A stretch of DNA of 64,000 nucleotides from Bacillota bacterium (GCA_017941085.1 JAGAXF010000005.1:1-64000), one strand, 5' to 3'; positions 44,296 through 54,369 are shown, counted from the stretch's first letter. Program-made: numbers and translations. Notes: generated by a model from the sequence alone, not told the origin.

Positions 44296-45261
44296 ATGAG
44301 AAGAATTGCTGTTTTAACAAGCGGCGGAGATTCGCCGGGCATGAATGCAGCCATTAGAGCTGTGGTTAGATATGGAATAGAGAAAGGCTTCACCATATAT
44401 GGAGTGGAACGAGGCTTCGAAGGTTTGATTGATGGAGCCTTCATTCAAATGGACAGAAGATCCGTAGGAGATATCCTTCAACGGGGAGGCACCATTTTAA
44501 AAACCGCCAGAAGCGAAAGGTTTAAAACTCCTGAGGGTAAGGTCCGAGCAGCCCAAAACCTTGAGACCTTCCAAATCGAAACTTTGATTGTTATAGGAGG
44601 AGAAGGATCTATGAACGGTGCCTTGGAATTATCCAAGGAGCATGGCATCAAAGTAATATGCATTCCCGGCACCATAGATAACGACCTTGCATATACGGAT
44701 ACCACCATTGGCTTTGACACTGCAGTTAATACAGTTCTCGATGCCATAACCAGAATCAGAGACACCAGCAGCGCTCACGACAGAACTACAATCATAGAGG
44801 TAATGGGACGCCAAAGCGGTGACATTGCCCTTTATTCAGCCCTTGCCGGTGGAGCAGAATATGTTTTGGTTCCTGAGGTAGAGGCGGACTTTAATGATCT
44901 TTGCCGTAAGATAATAGAAGGAAAGAATAATCGTAGACAGCACAGCGTAATAATAAAGGCAGAAGGCTATCCAATGGACTCTTCGGAATTAACCACCCAG
45001 CTGGCTCAACGCACCGGAAAGGATATTCGTCTTGTTGTACTTTCATATTTGCAGCGAGGCGGTTCCCCTTCCTTCCACGACAGAATGCTTGCTACTGAAT
45101 GCGGCGTAAAGGCCGTCACCCTTGCAGAAGAGGAAATCTCCGGCAAAGCCATCGGTACCGTCGGCGGAAATATCGTGGCCTTTGATTTGGAGGACGCTTT
45201 AAAGATAGAGCCGGTATTTAACCAAGAACTCTACGATAATATAGGTATACTAAGTAAATAA
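44296..45261 (+). CDS. pfkA: ATP-dependent 6-phosphofructokinase
   Basis: A 321-residue group I phosphofructokinase. The ATP loop is LTSGGDSPGMNAAIRAVV, the catalytic region is IPGTIDNDLAYTDTTIGFDTA (Asp of TIDND), and VEVMGRQSGDIAL and LGYLQRGGSP-type motifs (LSYLQRGGSP) follow. It phosphorylates fructose-6-phosphate in glycolysis. AGGAAAGG precedes the ATG. Length is typical (B. subtilis 319). Confidence 0.96.
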   Translation: MRRIAVLTSGGDSPGMNAAIRAVVRYGIEKGFTIYGVERGFEGLIDGAFIQMDRRSVGDILQRGGTILKTARSERFKTPEGKVRAAQNLETFQIETLIVIGGEGSMNGALELSKEHGIKVICIPGTIDNDLAYTDTTIGFDTAVNTVLDAITRIRDTSSAHDRTTIIEVMGRQSGDIALYSALAGGAEYVLVPEVEADFNDLCRKIIEGKNNRRQHSVIIKAEGYPMDSSELTTQLAQRTGKDIRLVVLSYLQRGGSPSFHDRMLATECGVKAVTLAEEEISGKAIGTVGGNIVAFDLEDALKIEPVFNQELYDNIGILSK

Positions 45262-45264
45262 GGG

Positions 45265-46467
45265 CTAAAGAGCCTTGTGTTTGTATATCTCCGCAAGGCC
45301 TCCGTGAGAAGTTTCTCTGTATTTTTCGTTCATATCCTTTCCTGTTTGATACATGGTGGCAACAACATCATCAAAGGAAATCTTTCTTGTGGTGTAGAGA
45401 AACTGAGAAAGATTCACGGCACTAATGGCACGCATTGAAGCTACAGCATTTCTTTCTATACAAGGTATCTGCACCAGCCCATTAATGGGATCGCAGGTTA
45501 ATCCCAGATTATGTTCCATGGCAATTTCTGCAGCATATTCAATCTGATCAAGATTTAAGCCATAAAGAGCCGCCAGCCCTCCTGCCGCCATAGAGCAGGC
45601 ACTGCCTATCTCCGCCTGGCATCCACACTCCGCTCCGGAGATGCTGGCATTTGTACTGATTACATTACCGATTACTGCCGCAACAGCTAAAGCATCAAGG
45701 ATCTCTTCCTTCGGAAACCCTCTATCGTATTGCATATAATACAATAAACCCGGCAGCACGCCGCAGCTTCCGCAGGTTGGAGCCGTCACCACAATATCTT
45801 CATCTGCATTTTCTTCGCTTACCGCATAAGCATAGGCAGAAATTATTCTGTTCATTGTTACATCAGAGCTTTCATTATAACAACGCTCTTCATAAAGAAT
45901 TTTAGCCTTTCGGGCAACCTCCAGACCTCCCGGAAGCACCCCTTCTGATTCCAATCCTCTTCTGACAGAATCCTGCATGGCTTCCCACACCTCTTCCAGA
46001 TATGGCTTTAGAGAAGGTCCTTCCATTTCATAGGCAAACTCTGCCAGTCCAATTCCTTTTTCCTTACAGGTATTTAGTATTTCTGTAAAGTTCTTTTGGG
46101 GATAAATATCCACATCCTCTTCAGACTTTTCACCTTCAATTCTTATGGATCCTCCCCCTATGCTAAATATACGGTGGCTTGCCAGTTCCTTTCCATTTTT
46201 AATTGCCTTAAAAACCATGGTGTTGGGATGAGGTATGTCGGTGGTTTCCGTATCAAATATTACCCTAGACTTCGGAAGTCCATCCTTTATTGCCTTCTTT
46301 GTTCCGTGGCCCTCTCCTGTAAAAGCAAGAGAACCATAGAGTATTACCTCGTAAGAATCTGCCTCCGGATATCTTTCTGCAATTAGCTTTGCTGCTCTAT
46401 AGGGTCCCACAGTATGAGAGCTTGATGGGCCGTGTCCTATTTTATAAATGCTTTTGATACTTTTCAT
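45265..46467 (-). CDS. sdaA: L-serine ammonia-lyase, single-chain Fe-S type
   Basis: A 400-residue enzyme that converts serine to pyruvate and ammonia. The beta domain is N-terminal (IGHGPSSSHTVGPYRAAKL, about 10-28) and the alpha domain C-terminal (from about 165), with TAPTCGSCGVLPGLLYYM and CDPINGLVQIPCIERNA carrying the Fe-S cysteines. Many clostridia use two separate subunits; here they are fused in the beta-alpha order of E. coli SdaA, but about 50 residues shorter. GAGGTTAAAG precedes the ATG. It ends 3 bases from the convergent pfkA stop codon. Confidence 0.93.
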   Translation of the reverse strand: MKSIKSIYKIGHGPSSSHTVGPYRAAKLIAERYPEADSYEVILYGSLAFTGEGHGTKKAIKDGLPKSRVIFDTETTDIPHPNTMVFKAIKNGKELASHRIFSIGGGSIRIEGEKSEEDVDIYPQKNFTEILNTCKEKGIGLAEFAYEMEGPSLKPYLEEVWEAMQDSVRRGLESEGVLPGGLEVARKAKILYEERCYNESSDVTMNRIISAYAYAVSEENADEDIVVTAPTCGSCGVLPGLLYYMQYDRGFPKEEILDALAVAAVIGNVISTNASISGAECGCQAEIGSACSMAAGGLAALYGLNLDQIEYAAEIAMEHNLGLTCDPINGLVQIPCIERNAVASMRAISAVNLSQFLYTTRKISFDDVVATMYQTGKDMNEKYRETSHGGLAEIYKHKAL

Positions 46468-46569
46468 TATCTTTAACCTCTTTAGAAGTATGCCAGTTTG
46501 AATCCATAGGGTAATTCTACCATAACCCCTTACGGTAAGGAATAATCAACAAAGTTTCCCCTCCCATAG

Positions 46570-46598
46570 TTCACTTTATCGATTTAATGTGTTATAAT
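46570..46598 (+). promoter_or_regulatory. Predicted promoter of the ornithine cyclodeaminase-like gene
   Basis: TTCACT (46570-46575) and TATAAT (46593-46598), spacing 17, lie 38 bases before the ATG at 46637. Confidence 0.6.
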
Positions 46599-46636
46599 GG
46601 CTCATTCGTTATTTTATTTTAAGGGAAGTGTGTATT

Positions 46637-47725
46637 ATGTTTAATTTACCAAAGTATATAGAACCTGATTTTACACAGGAGAAATTTAAAAATGCTCCTA
46701 ATGCTGTTCTCATGCCATCACCCAGAGATAAATCTGCACCGGAAAACTTTCACGCAACATCAATATTTCCGGAATACTTTAAAATAGATGGCAGATGGTT
46801 ACTGGCCGAGGATTCTCGCATGGATTGTGTTGCCGTTTATGATGGAGGCAAAATAATTGTCAAGGAATTCCGCAATGTTCATGCCGGAGACCTGGTGGTG
46901 ACGGGAAGAACCGAGGACTGCCAAGAAGGCATCTACGTCCATCCCGATTGTTTTCAGCAACCAAAGACTCAGGGGAAGGAAACCTTCTTTTTTAGACAAA
47001 GCAGAACTCGTGAAACAGCGTTTTCATACGACTATAAACATTTGATTGAACTCTTAAAATATGAAAAGGTTAATAATGGCTATGTGGTTTGGGTTATGGG
47101 CCCCGCCTGTTCCTTTGATGCCGAGGCAAGAAATGATTTTTCCAGACTAATTGAGGGAGGATATGTTAACGCCATTTTAGCGGGAAATGCTTTGGCCACC
47201 CACGATTTGGAAGGAGCATATTTGGGCACTGCTTTGGGCCAGGACATTCATACCCAGGAGCCTCACTTTAACGGTCATTATAATCACATAGATACAATAA
47301 ATAAAATAAACATCCACGGATCCATAGAGGCCTTTATAGAAAAAGAAGGTATAGATAATGGGATTATCTATACCTGCGTAAAAAACAATATTCCTTTTGT
47401 CCTTAATGGTTCAATAAGAGATGACGGTCCCCTTCCCGAGGTATATGAGCATACCTATGTGGGGCAGGACACCATAAGATCCCACATCCGAAAGGCCACC
47501 ACCGTCATAGGTATGGCCACGGTTCTTCACACCATAGCCGCCGGCAATATGACGCCAATATACAGAAAAACAGCTGACGGCATAATTAGACCTCTCTATT
47601 TTTACATGGTGGATACATCTGACTTTGCTGCCAGCAAACTAGGCGACAGAGGTAGTCTATCCGCCAAGGGAATCGTAACCAACGTCCAGGACTTTTTAAA
47701 GAATGTAACCGGCGGATTGCTGTAG
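46637..47725 (+). CDS. Archaeal-type ornithine cyclodeaminase / LOR-SDH domain protein
   Basis: A 362-residue soluble protein. The C-terminal half (about 145-360) has a nucleotide-binding character: YVVWVMGPACSFDAEARNDFS, VNAILAGNALATHDLEGA, IPFVLNGSIRDDGPLPEV and VIGMATVLHTIAAGNM. These resemble the LOR/SDH (TIGR00300) family, which includes archaeal ornithine cyclodeaminase and the C-terminal part of cyanobacterial AgrE. It would convert ornithine to proline and ammonia using bound NAD; this is inference. The ATG at 46637 is preferred to the GTG at 46628. Main uncertainty: the family covers several activities. Confidence 0.6.
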   Translation: MFNLPKYIEPDFTQEKFKNAPNAVLMPSPRDKSAPENFHATSIFPEYFKIDGRWLLAEDSRMDCVAVYDGGKIIVKEFRNVHAGDLVVTGRTEDCQEGIYVHPDCFQQPKTQGKETFFFRQSRTRETAFSYDYKHLIELLKYEKVNNGYVVWVMGPACSFDAEARNDFSRLIEGGYVNAILAGNALATHDLEGAYLGTALGQDIHTQEPHFNGHYNHIDTINKINIHGSIEAFIEKEGIDNGIIYTCVKNNIPFVLNGSIRDDGPLPEVYEHTYVGQDTIRSHIRKATTVIGMATVLHTIAAGNMTPIYRKTADGIIRPLYFYMVDTSDFAASKLGDRGSLSAKGIVTNVQDFLKNVTGGLL

Positions 47726-47870
47726 GAACATGCTGCCACCCTCGGAGAGTTCTGTAAGATAGCGGTTTTTCAGTTCCCGTATAAAGAGACCCTTCCAATT
47801 ATGCAGGGATCGTTTTTTGGCAATTGGGTCTATGCCTTTTCATTCCGCACTGCGTACTTTGCACACATAA

Positions 47871-47896
47871 AAACGATGCCCGGGAGAGCATCGTTT
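47871..47896 (-). terminator. Terminator at the end of the methionine operon
   Basis: Perfect 9-bp arms AAACGATGC and GCATCGTTT, followed on the minus strand by TTATG. It lies about 105 bases past the metH stop codon and may also serve the + strand gene. The surrounding 47726-48001 has a weaker AGACCC...GGGTCT pairing at about 47787-47851 and no gene. Confidence 0.7.
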
Positions 47897-48001
47897 CATT
47901 TGTAAATATTCTTAAGCAACTTTACGCGGAGGCAAAAGCTTTTCCGCTTTAGCGGCTGTGTTTAATCCCGCTTTTCCTCACCAAACTTGATGTCATATGG
48001 A

Positions 48002-50437
48002 TTAGTTCTTCTCCACGAATCTAACAGTCTCCATAGCATCCTTTCCGTAACCGTCCGCCCCTATGGACTGGGCGTAGTCTCTTGTTAGAACGGCTCCCCC
48101 TACTATAACCTTGCACCAGGGAGCCTCATCTCTTAGGAGTTTTATTGTCTCCTCCATAGCCGGCACTGTGGTAGTCATAAGGGCTGAGAGACCGCATATG
48201 TCCACCTTCTCACGGACAACATAGTCAAGGATTTCTTCCGGCGGAACATCTTTTCCCAGGTCCCTTACGTCGAAGCCGTAGTTCTGGAGAAGAAGTTTAA
48301 CTATATTTTTACCTATGTCGTGGATATCTCCCTTTACTGTAGCCACAATCACTTTTTTCTCGGCGCCTTCTTTTCCCGGCATCGCTCCGGCACCTTTAGG
48401 TATGGCCTCATCAGAAGCTGCGGACAGTGTCATAACCTTCTTTATTACATCAAAGGAAGCCCCTGCGGTTTCCGCACTCATGAGAAGCTGCGGAAGATAG
48501 ATTGTCTTTTCTTCAAACCTCTTGCCCACTTCGTTTAAGGCTGGAATAACTTCATTTTCTATAATATCCAAGGGGGCTGTTTTTTTAAGAAGGGCCTCTG
48601 TTGCTGCTACGGCCTGATCCTTTAATCCCTTTAGGATTGAATATTTAAGTTCCTCTTCGGGTCTCGCTGCATTAGCTACTTCCTCTGTTGCCCTCCCTTT
48701 CTTTTCCTGATTCCTTTCAGAAAACTCAATATACTCACGGAAGTTTGTATCCAGTCCCGCAAGAGCTCTGTGGGAATAATAGGTAATCATCATGTTATCC
48801 GACATAGGATTTAAAATTGCTGAACTTAGACCCCTGTTAAGAGCATTCCCAAAAAAGAGACTATTAATACCATCCCTATTTGGAAGTCCGAAGGAAACAT
48901 TAGACACTCCTAAAACTGTATGGCATCCAAGTTCCTTTTGAATTCTTTCAACAGTCTCCAGCGTAGTGTTTGCAGCATTCGGATCTGCACTTATGGTTAA
49001 TGTAAGGGCGTCAAAAACAATATTCTTTTTGTTGATGCCATAATCTTCTGCCCTTGCAATAATCTTCCTTGCTATGTCTATCCTCCCCTGGGCCCTATCC
49101 GGAATACCTGAATCATCCAATGTTAGCGCAATTACAGCCCCTCCATATTTTGCCACCAAGGGAAAGATTTTTTCCATACTTTCACTTTTTCCGTTTACTG
49201 AATTGATTAGGGCTTTCCCGTTATATATTCTGAGAGCCTTCTCCATAGCCAGATAATTGGATGTATCCAAGCAAAGAGGGAGATTAATTACAGACTGCAA
49301 ATCGAAAACAACCTTGGGAAGAAGCTCTTCCTCTTTTATTTCAGGGAGACCCACATTAACATCCAAGGCATGAACACCTCTCTCCTCCTGGGAAATTCCT
49401 TCCTTAAGTATATAGTCCAGGTCTTCCTCTATAAGGGCCTTTTTTAGGAGTTTCTTTCCTGTAGGATTAAGCCTCTCACCTATGAGGATGGGTTTATCAT
49501 CAAAGCTAACAGCGTGGGTGTATGATGAAATAACTGTAGCATTCTTTTCCACCGGCTTTTCCGCTTTTATATTTTTAGTCTTCTTAACAAGAGTTTCGAT
49601 ATACTCCGGAGTGGTTCCGCAGCATCCCCCTATAGCCTTAACACCGGAAGAAATAAGCTTAAGCATTTCATCGGAAAACTCTTCAGCGGTAGTTTCATAG
49701 ACGGTCTTCCCATCTACATTTTTTGGAAGTCCGGCATTTGGTTTAATAATCAAAGGAAGGGAAGCTGATGCTTTGATTCTTTCAATCACTTCATTTAACA
49801 TGTTCGGTCCCAGAGAACAATTAACCCCAAGAGCATCTACGCCCAAGGCCTCAATCATTGACACCATGGCTTCCGGACTTGCTCCCGTCATCAGCTTTCC
49901 ATCCTCACCATAGGCGTTGGTAACAAAAATAGGAAGGTCCGAGTTTTCCTTTGCAGCCAAGATGGCAGCCTTAGTTTCATAGCTATCTGCCATAGTCTCT
50001 ATGGCAATTAAGTGGGCCCCATATTTTTCACCCAACTTAACTACTTCGGAAAAAATCCTTACCGCCTCTTCAAAGTCAAGATCCCCATAAGGCTTTAGAA
50101 GTCTCCCTGTGGGGCCTATGTCAAGGGCTATAAATTTCTCCTGGTTTCCCTTTGATTTCTCTATAGCATCTTTGGCGTTTTGTATGGCAGAAGAAATAAT
50201 TTCTTCTATCTCCGAGGCAGAAAACTTAAGGGAATTGGCTCCGAAGGTATTGGCATAGATTATATTGGACCCGGCATCAAGATAAGATTTATGAATATCT
50301 ACAATAACCTGAGGGTTCTTTATATTCCAAGTTTCGGGAAGTTCTCCCGGAGAAAGTCCCTTTTCTTGGAGTATGGTTCCCATACCTCCATCAAGATATA
50401 TAAGTTTGTCACTTTTTAAATATTCTCTTATGTTCAT
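48002..50437 (-). CDS. metH: Cobalamin-dependent methionine synthase MetH, without reactivation domain
   Basis: An 811-residue protein with three modules. The homocysteine-binding barrel (1-290) ends with the zinc motif KAIGGCCGTTPEYI. The pterin/methyl-folate barrel (about 310-590) has LIGERLNPTGKK and ALDVNVGLPEI. The B12-binding module (about 610-811) has VKGDIHDIGKNIVKLL (His lower ligand) and GGAVLTRDYAQSIGADGYGKDA. It lacks the C-terminal AdoMet-binding domain of E. coli MetH; that domain is encoded by the upstream gene, which overlaps it by 4 bases. It methylates homocysteine with methyl-THF. Confidence 0.95.
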   Translation of the reverse strand: MNIREYLKSDKLIYLDGGMGTILQEKGLSPGELPETWNIKNPQVIVDIHKSYLDAGSNIIYANTFGANSLKFSASEIEEIISSAIQNAKDAIEKSKGNQEKFIALDIGPTGRLLKPYGDLDFEEAVRIFSEVVKLGEKYGAHLIAIETMADSYETKAAILAAKENSDLPIFVTNAYGEDGKLMTGASPEAMVSMIEALGVDALGVNCSLGPNMLNEVIERIKASASLPLIIKPNAGLPKNVDGKTVYETTAEEFSDEMLKLISSGVKAIGGCCGTTPEYIETLVKKTKNIKAEKPVEKNATVISSYTHAVSFDDKPILIGERLNPTGKKLLKKALIEEDLDYILKEGISQEERGVHALDVNVGLPEIKEEELLPKVVFDLQSVINLPLCLDTSNYLAMEKALRIYNGKALINSVNGKSESMEKIFPLVAKYGGAVIALTLDDSGIPDRAQGRIDIARKIIARAEDYGINKKNIVFDALTLTISADPNAANTTLETVERIQKELGCHTVLGVSNVSFGLPNRDGINSLFFGNALNRGLSSAILNPMSDNMMITYYSHRALAGLDTNFREYIEFSERNQEKKGRATEEVANAARPEEELKYSILKGLKDQAVAATEALLKKTAPLDIIENEVIPALNEVGKRFEEKTIYLPQLLMSAETAGASFDVIKKVMTLSAASDEAIPKGAGAMPGKEGAEKKVIVATVKGDIHDIGKNIVKLLLQNYGFDVRDLGKDVPPEEILDYVVREKVDICGLSALMTTTVPAMEETIKLLRDEAPWCKVIVGGAVLTRDYAQSIGADGYGKDAMETVRFVEKN

Positions 50438-51123
50438 TCTTTTATTTCCCTAAAGACACAATCCACCTTGCTACATTTTCTGCACTTATCTACTTGGTCA
50501 CCTTTGGAGTCCGGAAGCTGTCCACAATCCGAGATTCCTATAATTGCAGTTACGGACTTTGATGGTGACATAAGCATACTTTCGTTTAGACTGAGACCGA
50601 TCTTTCTCTTGCAATCCAGGAATGCGAATATCTCTCTTTGATGGTTCAGGGCAAGATCTCCGTACCCGGGAGAAAAACGGGGCCTAAGACTCCGACCTTT
50701 TTTCATCTCTTCTTCTCTTATGTCATTGTTAAAAGCATCGCACAATGCTTCGATCCTTTCCGATCCAAGACCCTGAAAACAAACTCCCTTGGCGGGAGCC
50801 AGTCTTCCGTATTTGGAAATTAGTCTATCCATTTCCAATCCTATGGTGGCCCCAAATATAACCGCCTCTCTCGAGTCCTTTAGATTTTTTGCAAGGAGCT
50901 TACTCCTAAATGTACCAAAAGAAAATTCAACTTCCTCTTCATTCACCTTTATGTCCGAATATCCATAGCAAACCTTGTAGGAAAGAAGGGGTAGGCATTC
51001 CTCAATGCATTCCCTGAGAAGTGAAAGCGTGGACTCCTCTTCTTTTCCTCCCATATACCTTAAGGCTTCTTTTATGTTGACTGTAGGCAGGTCGTAATTT
51101 CTCACATATATCTGCGGGCTCAT
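50434..51123 (-). CDS. Stand-alone methionine synthase reactivation-domain protein
   Basis: A 229-residue protein resembling the MetH activation (AdoMet-binding) domain. GRSLRPRFSPGYGDLALNHQ is the diagnostic motif, and SPSKSVTAIIGISD follows. A C-terminal C-x2-C-x3-C cluster (CRKCSKVDC) may bind a metal. It would re-methylate oxidised cob(II)alamin on MetH in trans, using AdoMet. The ATG at 51123 has GAGG 9 bases upstream and is preferred to a TTG 45 bases further up. Between metF and metH in the operon. Confidence 0.85.
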   Translation of the reverse strand: MSPQIYVRNYDLPTVNIKEALRYMGGKEEESTLSLLRECIEECLPLLSYKVCYGYSDIKVNEEEVEFSFGTFRSKLLAKNLKDSREAVIFGATIGLEMDRLISKYGRLAPAKGVCFQGLGSERIEALCDAFNNDIREEEMKKGRSLRPRFSPGYGDLALNHQREIFAFLDCKRKIGLSLNESMLMSPSKSVTAIIGISDCGQLPDSKGDQVDKCRKCSKVDCVFREIKE

Positions 51124-51151
51124 AGCTGAAGACCTCTTATCATCAAAGCAA

Positions 51152-52045
51152 CTAAAAATCCTTTCCAATTATTGCGGAAAGATTATCCTTAATTCCCTTT
51201 GCCACAGAAGGATCATTCATGGTATAGACGTGGACATAGTTTATTCCATTAGCAAAGAGATCAATAATCTGATCTGTGGCATAGGCGATTCCCGCTTGCT
51301 TCATGGCGTCGGGATCATCTCCGAACTTGTCCACCAAAGCCTTAAATCTCTGAGGCATATGGGATCCGGAAAGCCTGATAGCTCTATCCACTTGATTCCC
51401 TTTAGTTATAGGCATTATTCCCGGAATCACAGGAACAGTCACACCAATTTCCCTAAGTTTGTATAAGAAATTATATAGAAGATTGTTATCAAAAAACATT
51501 TGGGTTGTAAGAAAATCACAACCTGCATCCACCTTTTCTTTTATATATTTTAGGTCCGTTTTTTGATTCGGGCTTTCAGGATGAACTTCCGGATAACAGG
51601 CTCCACCTATGCAGAAATCTCCTTGGCTTTGCCTTAGAAGTCTAACTAACTGAACCGCGTGGACAAGTTCTCGGTTGTCCAAGTTCCCTTTTATCTCCTC
51701 AGTAAGATCGCCTCTTAGGGCCATGACGTTCTGAATGCCACCTTCCTTTAAATCCCTTATCCTCTCAAGTACTGTTTCCTTAGTGGAGGAAACGCAAGTT
51801 ACGTGAGCAATGGTAGGGACTCCAAAGTCTCGCTCAATTTCTTCGGCGATATCCAAAGTGTATTTATCTGTACCTCCACCGGCTCCATAGGTTACGCTCA
51901 TAAAGCCGGGTTTTAAATCCGCTATTTCTCTTATGGCTTTTTCTATGGAACTGAACCCACTATCCTTCTTTGGTGGAAAAACCTCAAAAGAAATACTCGG
52001 TTTTCCTTCTTTTATTAAATCGATTATTTTCATACCCTTGCTCAT
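51152..52045 (-). CDS. metF: Methylenetetrahydrofolate reductase MetF
   Basis: A 297-residue flavoprotein. ISFEVFPPKK at about 15-24 holds the catalytic Glu, and VTYGAGGGTDK, HVTCVSSTKE, ALRGDL and DFLTTQMFFDN follow in the standard order. It makes methyl-THF for MetH. The start is uncertain: ATG at 52045, or ATG at 52033 giving MKIIDLIKEG, the more usual N terminus; neither has a well-spaced ribosome site. Confidence 0.94.
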   Translation of the reverse strand: MSKGMKIIDLIKEGKPSISFEVFPPKKDSGFSSIEKAIREIADLKPGFMSVTYGAGGGTDKYTLDIAEEIERDFGVPTIAHVTCVSSTKETVLERIRDLKEGGIQNVMALRGDLTEEIKGNLDNRELVHAVQLVRLLRQSQGDFCIGGACYPEVHPESPNQKTDLKYIKEKVDAGCDFLTTQMFFDNNLLYNFLYKLREIGVTVPVIPGIMPITKGNQVDRAIRLSGSHMPQRFKALVDKFGDDPDAMKQAGIAYATDQIIDLFANGINYVHVYTMNDPSVAKGIKDNLSAIIGKDF

Positions 52046-52049
52046 TTCC

Positions 52050-52979
52050 TTATTCAAACAGAGTTGTAGAATAATACCTGTCACCGCTATCCGGAAGAAT
52101 TACTACAATAATCTTGCCTTCATTTTCAGGCTTCTTCGCTTCATTGATACCACAGCTTAAGGCGGCTCCGGAGGAGATTCCTGTGGAGATTCCCTCCAGC
52201 TTGGCCAAGGTTTTCGATGCATCAAAACTTTCATCGGCATAAGCTTTGTAGACCTGGTCAAAGATATCAGTATTTAGGATTTCCGGAATGAAGCCGGCAC
52301 CAATTCCTTGAATTTTGTGGGGTCCGGGATTTCCACCGGACAGCACAGGTGAATCCTCCGGTTCAACAGCAATTACCTTGATGGCCGGAGACTTTGATTT
52401 TAGATATTCACCGGTTCCTGTTATGGTTCCTCCTGTCCCTACGGAAGATACAAATATATCCACCTTACCATCCGTATCTTCCCAAATTTCAGGGCCGGTG
52501 GTTTCAAGATGCGCCTTTGGATTAGCCGGATTCACAAACTGTCCTGCCAAAAAGCTTCCATCTGTTTGAGCCACCAACTCCTCAGCCTTTTCAATGGCTC
52601 CCTTCATGCCTTTGCTGCCCTCCGTAAGAACAATTTCCGCTCCATAGGATTTCAAGATGTTTCTTCTTTCGACACTCATGGTATCAGGCATAGTGAGAAT
52701 CACCTTATATCCCTTTGATGCGGAAATGGCGGCAAGGCCGATTCCTGTGTTTCCGGAGGTGGGCTCGATTATGGTGGCGCCTTCCTTCAAAATCCCCTTG
52801 GCCTCTGCATCCTCAATCATAGACTTGGCAACTCTATCCTTTACGCTTCCTGCCGGATTGAAATACTCCAGCTTAACGAGAAGCGTTGCCTTTAGTCCAA
52901 ATTCTTTCTCAATATTATTTAGCCTTACCAGAGGAGTTCCTCCAACCAGATCACTTACACCATTATATATTTTAGACAT
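52050..52979 (-). CDS. cysK: Cysteine synthase (O-acetylserine sulfhydrylase)
   Basis: A 309-residue PLP enzyme. The PLP lysine is in FNPAGSVKDRVA (about 45), the TSGNTGIGLA loop binds substrate, and VGTGGTITG binds the PLP phosphate. It makes cysteine from O-acetylserine and sulfide. GGAGG lies before the ATG, 21 bases past the metY stop codon. The frame is complete. Confidence 0.95.
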   Translation of the reverse strand: MSKIYNGVSDLVGGTPLVRLNNIEKEFGLKATLLVKLEYFNPAGSVKDRVAKSMIEDAEAKGILKEGATIIEPTSGNTGIGLAAISASKGYKVILTMPDTMSVERRNILKSYGAEIVLTEGSKGMKGAIEKAEELVAQTDGSFLAGQFVNPANPKAHLETTGPEIWEDTDGKVDIFVSSVGTGGTITGTGEYLKSKSPAIKVIAVEPEDSPVLSGGNPGPHKIQGIGAGFIPEILNTDIFDQVYKAYADESFDASKTLAKLEGISTGISSGAALSCGINEAKKPENEGKIIVVILPDSGDRYYSTTLFE

Positions 52980-52999
52980 TTTTTACCTCCAATATTTTC

Positions 53000-54283
53000 T
53001 TATTGTATTGCATCAAACCCCTTCTTCAAGTCCTGAATTATGTCATCTATATGCTCAGTTCCAATTGAAAGTCTAATGGTCCCCGGAGTGATGTTTTGAT
53101 CTATAAGTTCCTCTTCTGAAAGCTGTGAATGGGTGGTGGTGGCCGGATGTATAACCAGACTTTTTACGTCTGCCACATTGGCCAAAAGCGAGAAGATTTC
53201 AAGGGAGTCTATGAATTTCCACGCCGCTTCTTTTCCACCTTTGATATCAAATGTGAATATGGAACCTCCCCCATTTTCAAAATATTTTTTATAGAGATCA
53301 TGGTTGGGATGTTCCTCTAAAGAGGGATGGTTCACCTTTTCCACCAAGGGATGGCTTACCAAGAACTCCACTACCTTCTTGGTGTTCTCCACATGCCTCT
53401 CCATTCTTAAGGAAAGGGTTTCTACTCCTTGAAGAAGGAGAAATGCGTTAAAGGGAGATATAGACGCACCTTTGTCTCTCAAAAGAATTGCCCTAATGTA
53501 TGTAACAAAGGCAGCAGGTCCAACAGCATCAAAGAAAGATATGCCGTGATAACTAGCATTGGGACTGGCTATACTCGGGAATTTTCCGTTCTCACCCCAA
53601 TTAAATTTTCCTGATTCAACAATTATACCCCCTAGGGTTGTTCCATGTCCACCGATGAACTTTGTTGCTGAATGAACAACGATATCCGCACCATATTCAA
53701 AGGGCCTTATTAGGTATGGCGTTCCAAAGGTATTATCTATAACAAGGGGAATCCCTGCTCCATGGGCTATCTCAGCCAGAGCTTCAATATTTGGAATATC
53801 GCTGTTGGGATTGCCAAGAGTCTCTATGAAGATAGCCTTTGTGTTTTCTTTGATGGCCCTTTTCACTTCATCCAGATTGTGAATGTCCACGAAACTTGTT
53901 TCGATTCCATAGTCGGGAAGAGTGTGAGCAAGAAGATTGTATGTGCCACCATAAATCGTCTTCTGTGCAACAATGTGTTCCCCTGCTGAAGCCAGAGCTT
54001 CTATGGTATAGCTAATTGCTGCAGCCCCGGAGGCCACAGCAAGAGCTGCGCTACCTCCCTCCAGAGCTGCAATTCTTTTTTCTAAAACCTCCTGTGTAGA
54101 ATTGGTTAAACGTCCGTAGATGTTTCCCGGGTCAGCTAGACCGAATCTGTCTGCTGCGTGTTGGCTATTGTGAAAAACATATGACGTAGTCTGATAGATT
54201 GGAACGGCTCTGGCATCTGTTGCCGGATCGGCCTTTTCTTGTCCTACGTGTAGTTGCAATGTTTCAAACTTATAATTACTCAT
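53000..54283 (-). CDS. metY: O-acetylhomoserine sulfhydrylase
   Basis: A 427-residue Cys/Met-metabolism PLP enzyme. It begins [19 protein letters not shown], contains [22 protein letters not shown], and the PLP lysine is in [16 protein letters not shown] (about 205-220). The length and LHVGQ start match MetY, not MetB/MetC (about 380). It makes homocysteine from O-acetylhomoserine and sulfide. AAGGAG precedes the ATG. First gene of the operon metY-cysK-metF-reactivation protein-metH, behind the attenuator leader. Confidence 0.94.
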   Translation of the reverse strand: MSNYKFETLQLHVGQEKADPATDARAVPIYQTTSYVFHNSQHAADRFGLADPGNIYGRLTNSTQEVLEKRIAALEGGSAALAVASGAAAISYTIEALASAGEHIVAQKTIYGGTYNLLAHTLPDYGIETSFVDIHNLDEVKRAIKENTKAIFIETLGNPNSDIPNIEALAEIAHGAGIPLVIDNTFGTPYLIRPFEYGADIVVHSATKFIGGHGTTLGGIIVESGKFNWGENGKFPSIASPNASYHGISFFDAVGPAAFVTYIRAILLRDKGASISPFNAFLLLQGVETLSLRMERHVENTKKVVEFLVSHPLVEKVNHPSLEEHPNHDLYKKYFENGGGSIFTFDIKGGKEAAWKFIDSLEIFSLLANVADVKSLVIHPATTTHSQLSEEELIDQNITPGTIRLSIGTEHIDDIIQDLKKGFDAIQ

Positions 54284-54340
54284 TTTCTATTCTCCTTCTT
54301 TATTGATTATTCCTTTTGATATCTTTGATTTTCTGAAAAC

Positions 54341-54369
54341 AAAAAGCCCGGAGGCATTTACTCCCGGGC
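54341..54369 (-). terminator. Attenuator terminator in the metY leader
   Basis: On the minus strand GCCCGGGAG, loop TAAATGC, and CTCCGGGC form an 8-bp stem with one bulged G, followed by TTTTTG. It lies about 58 bases before the metY start codon and is the premature-termination signal of the leader. Confidence 0.85.
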
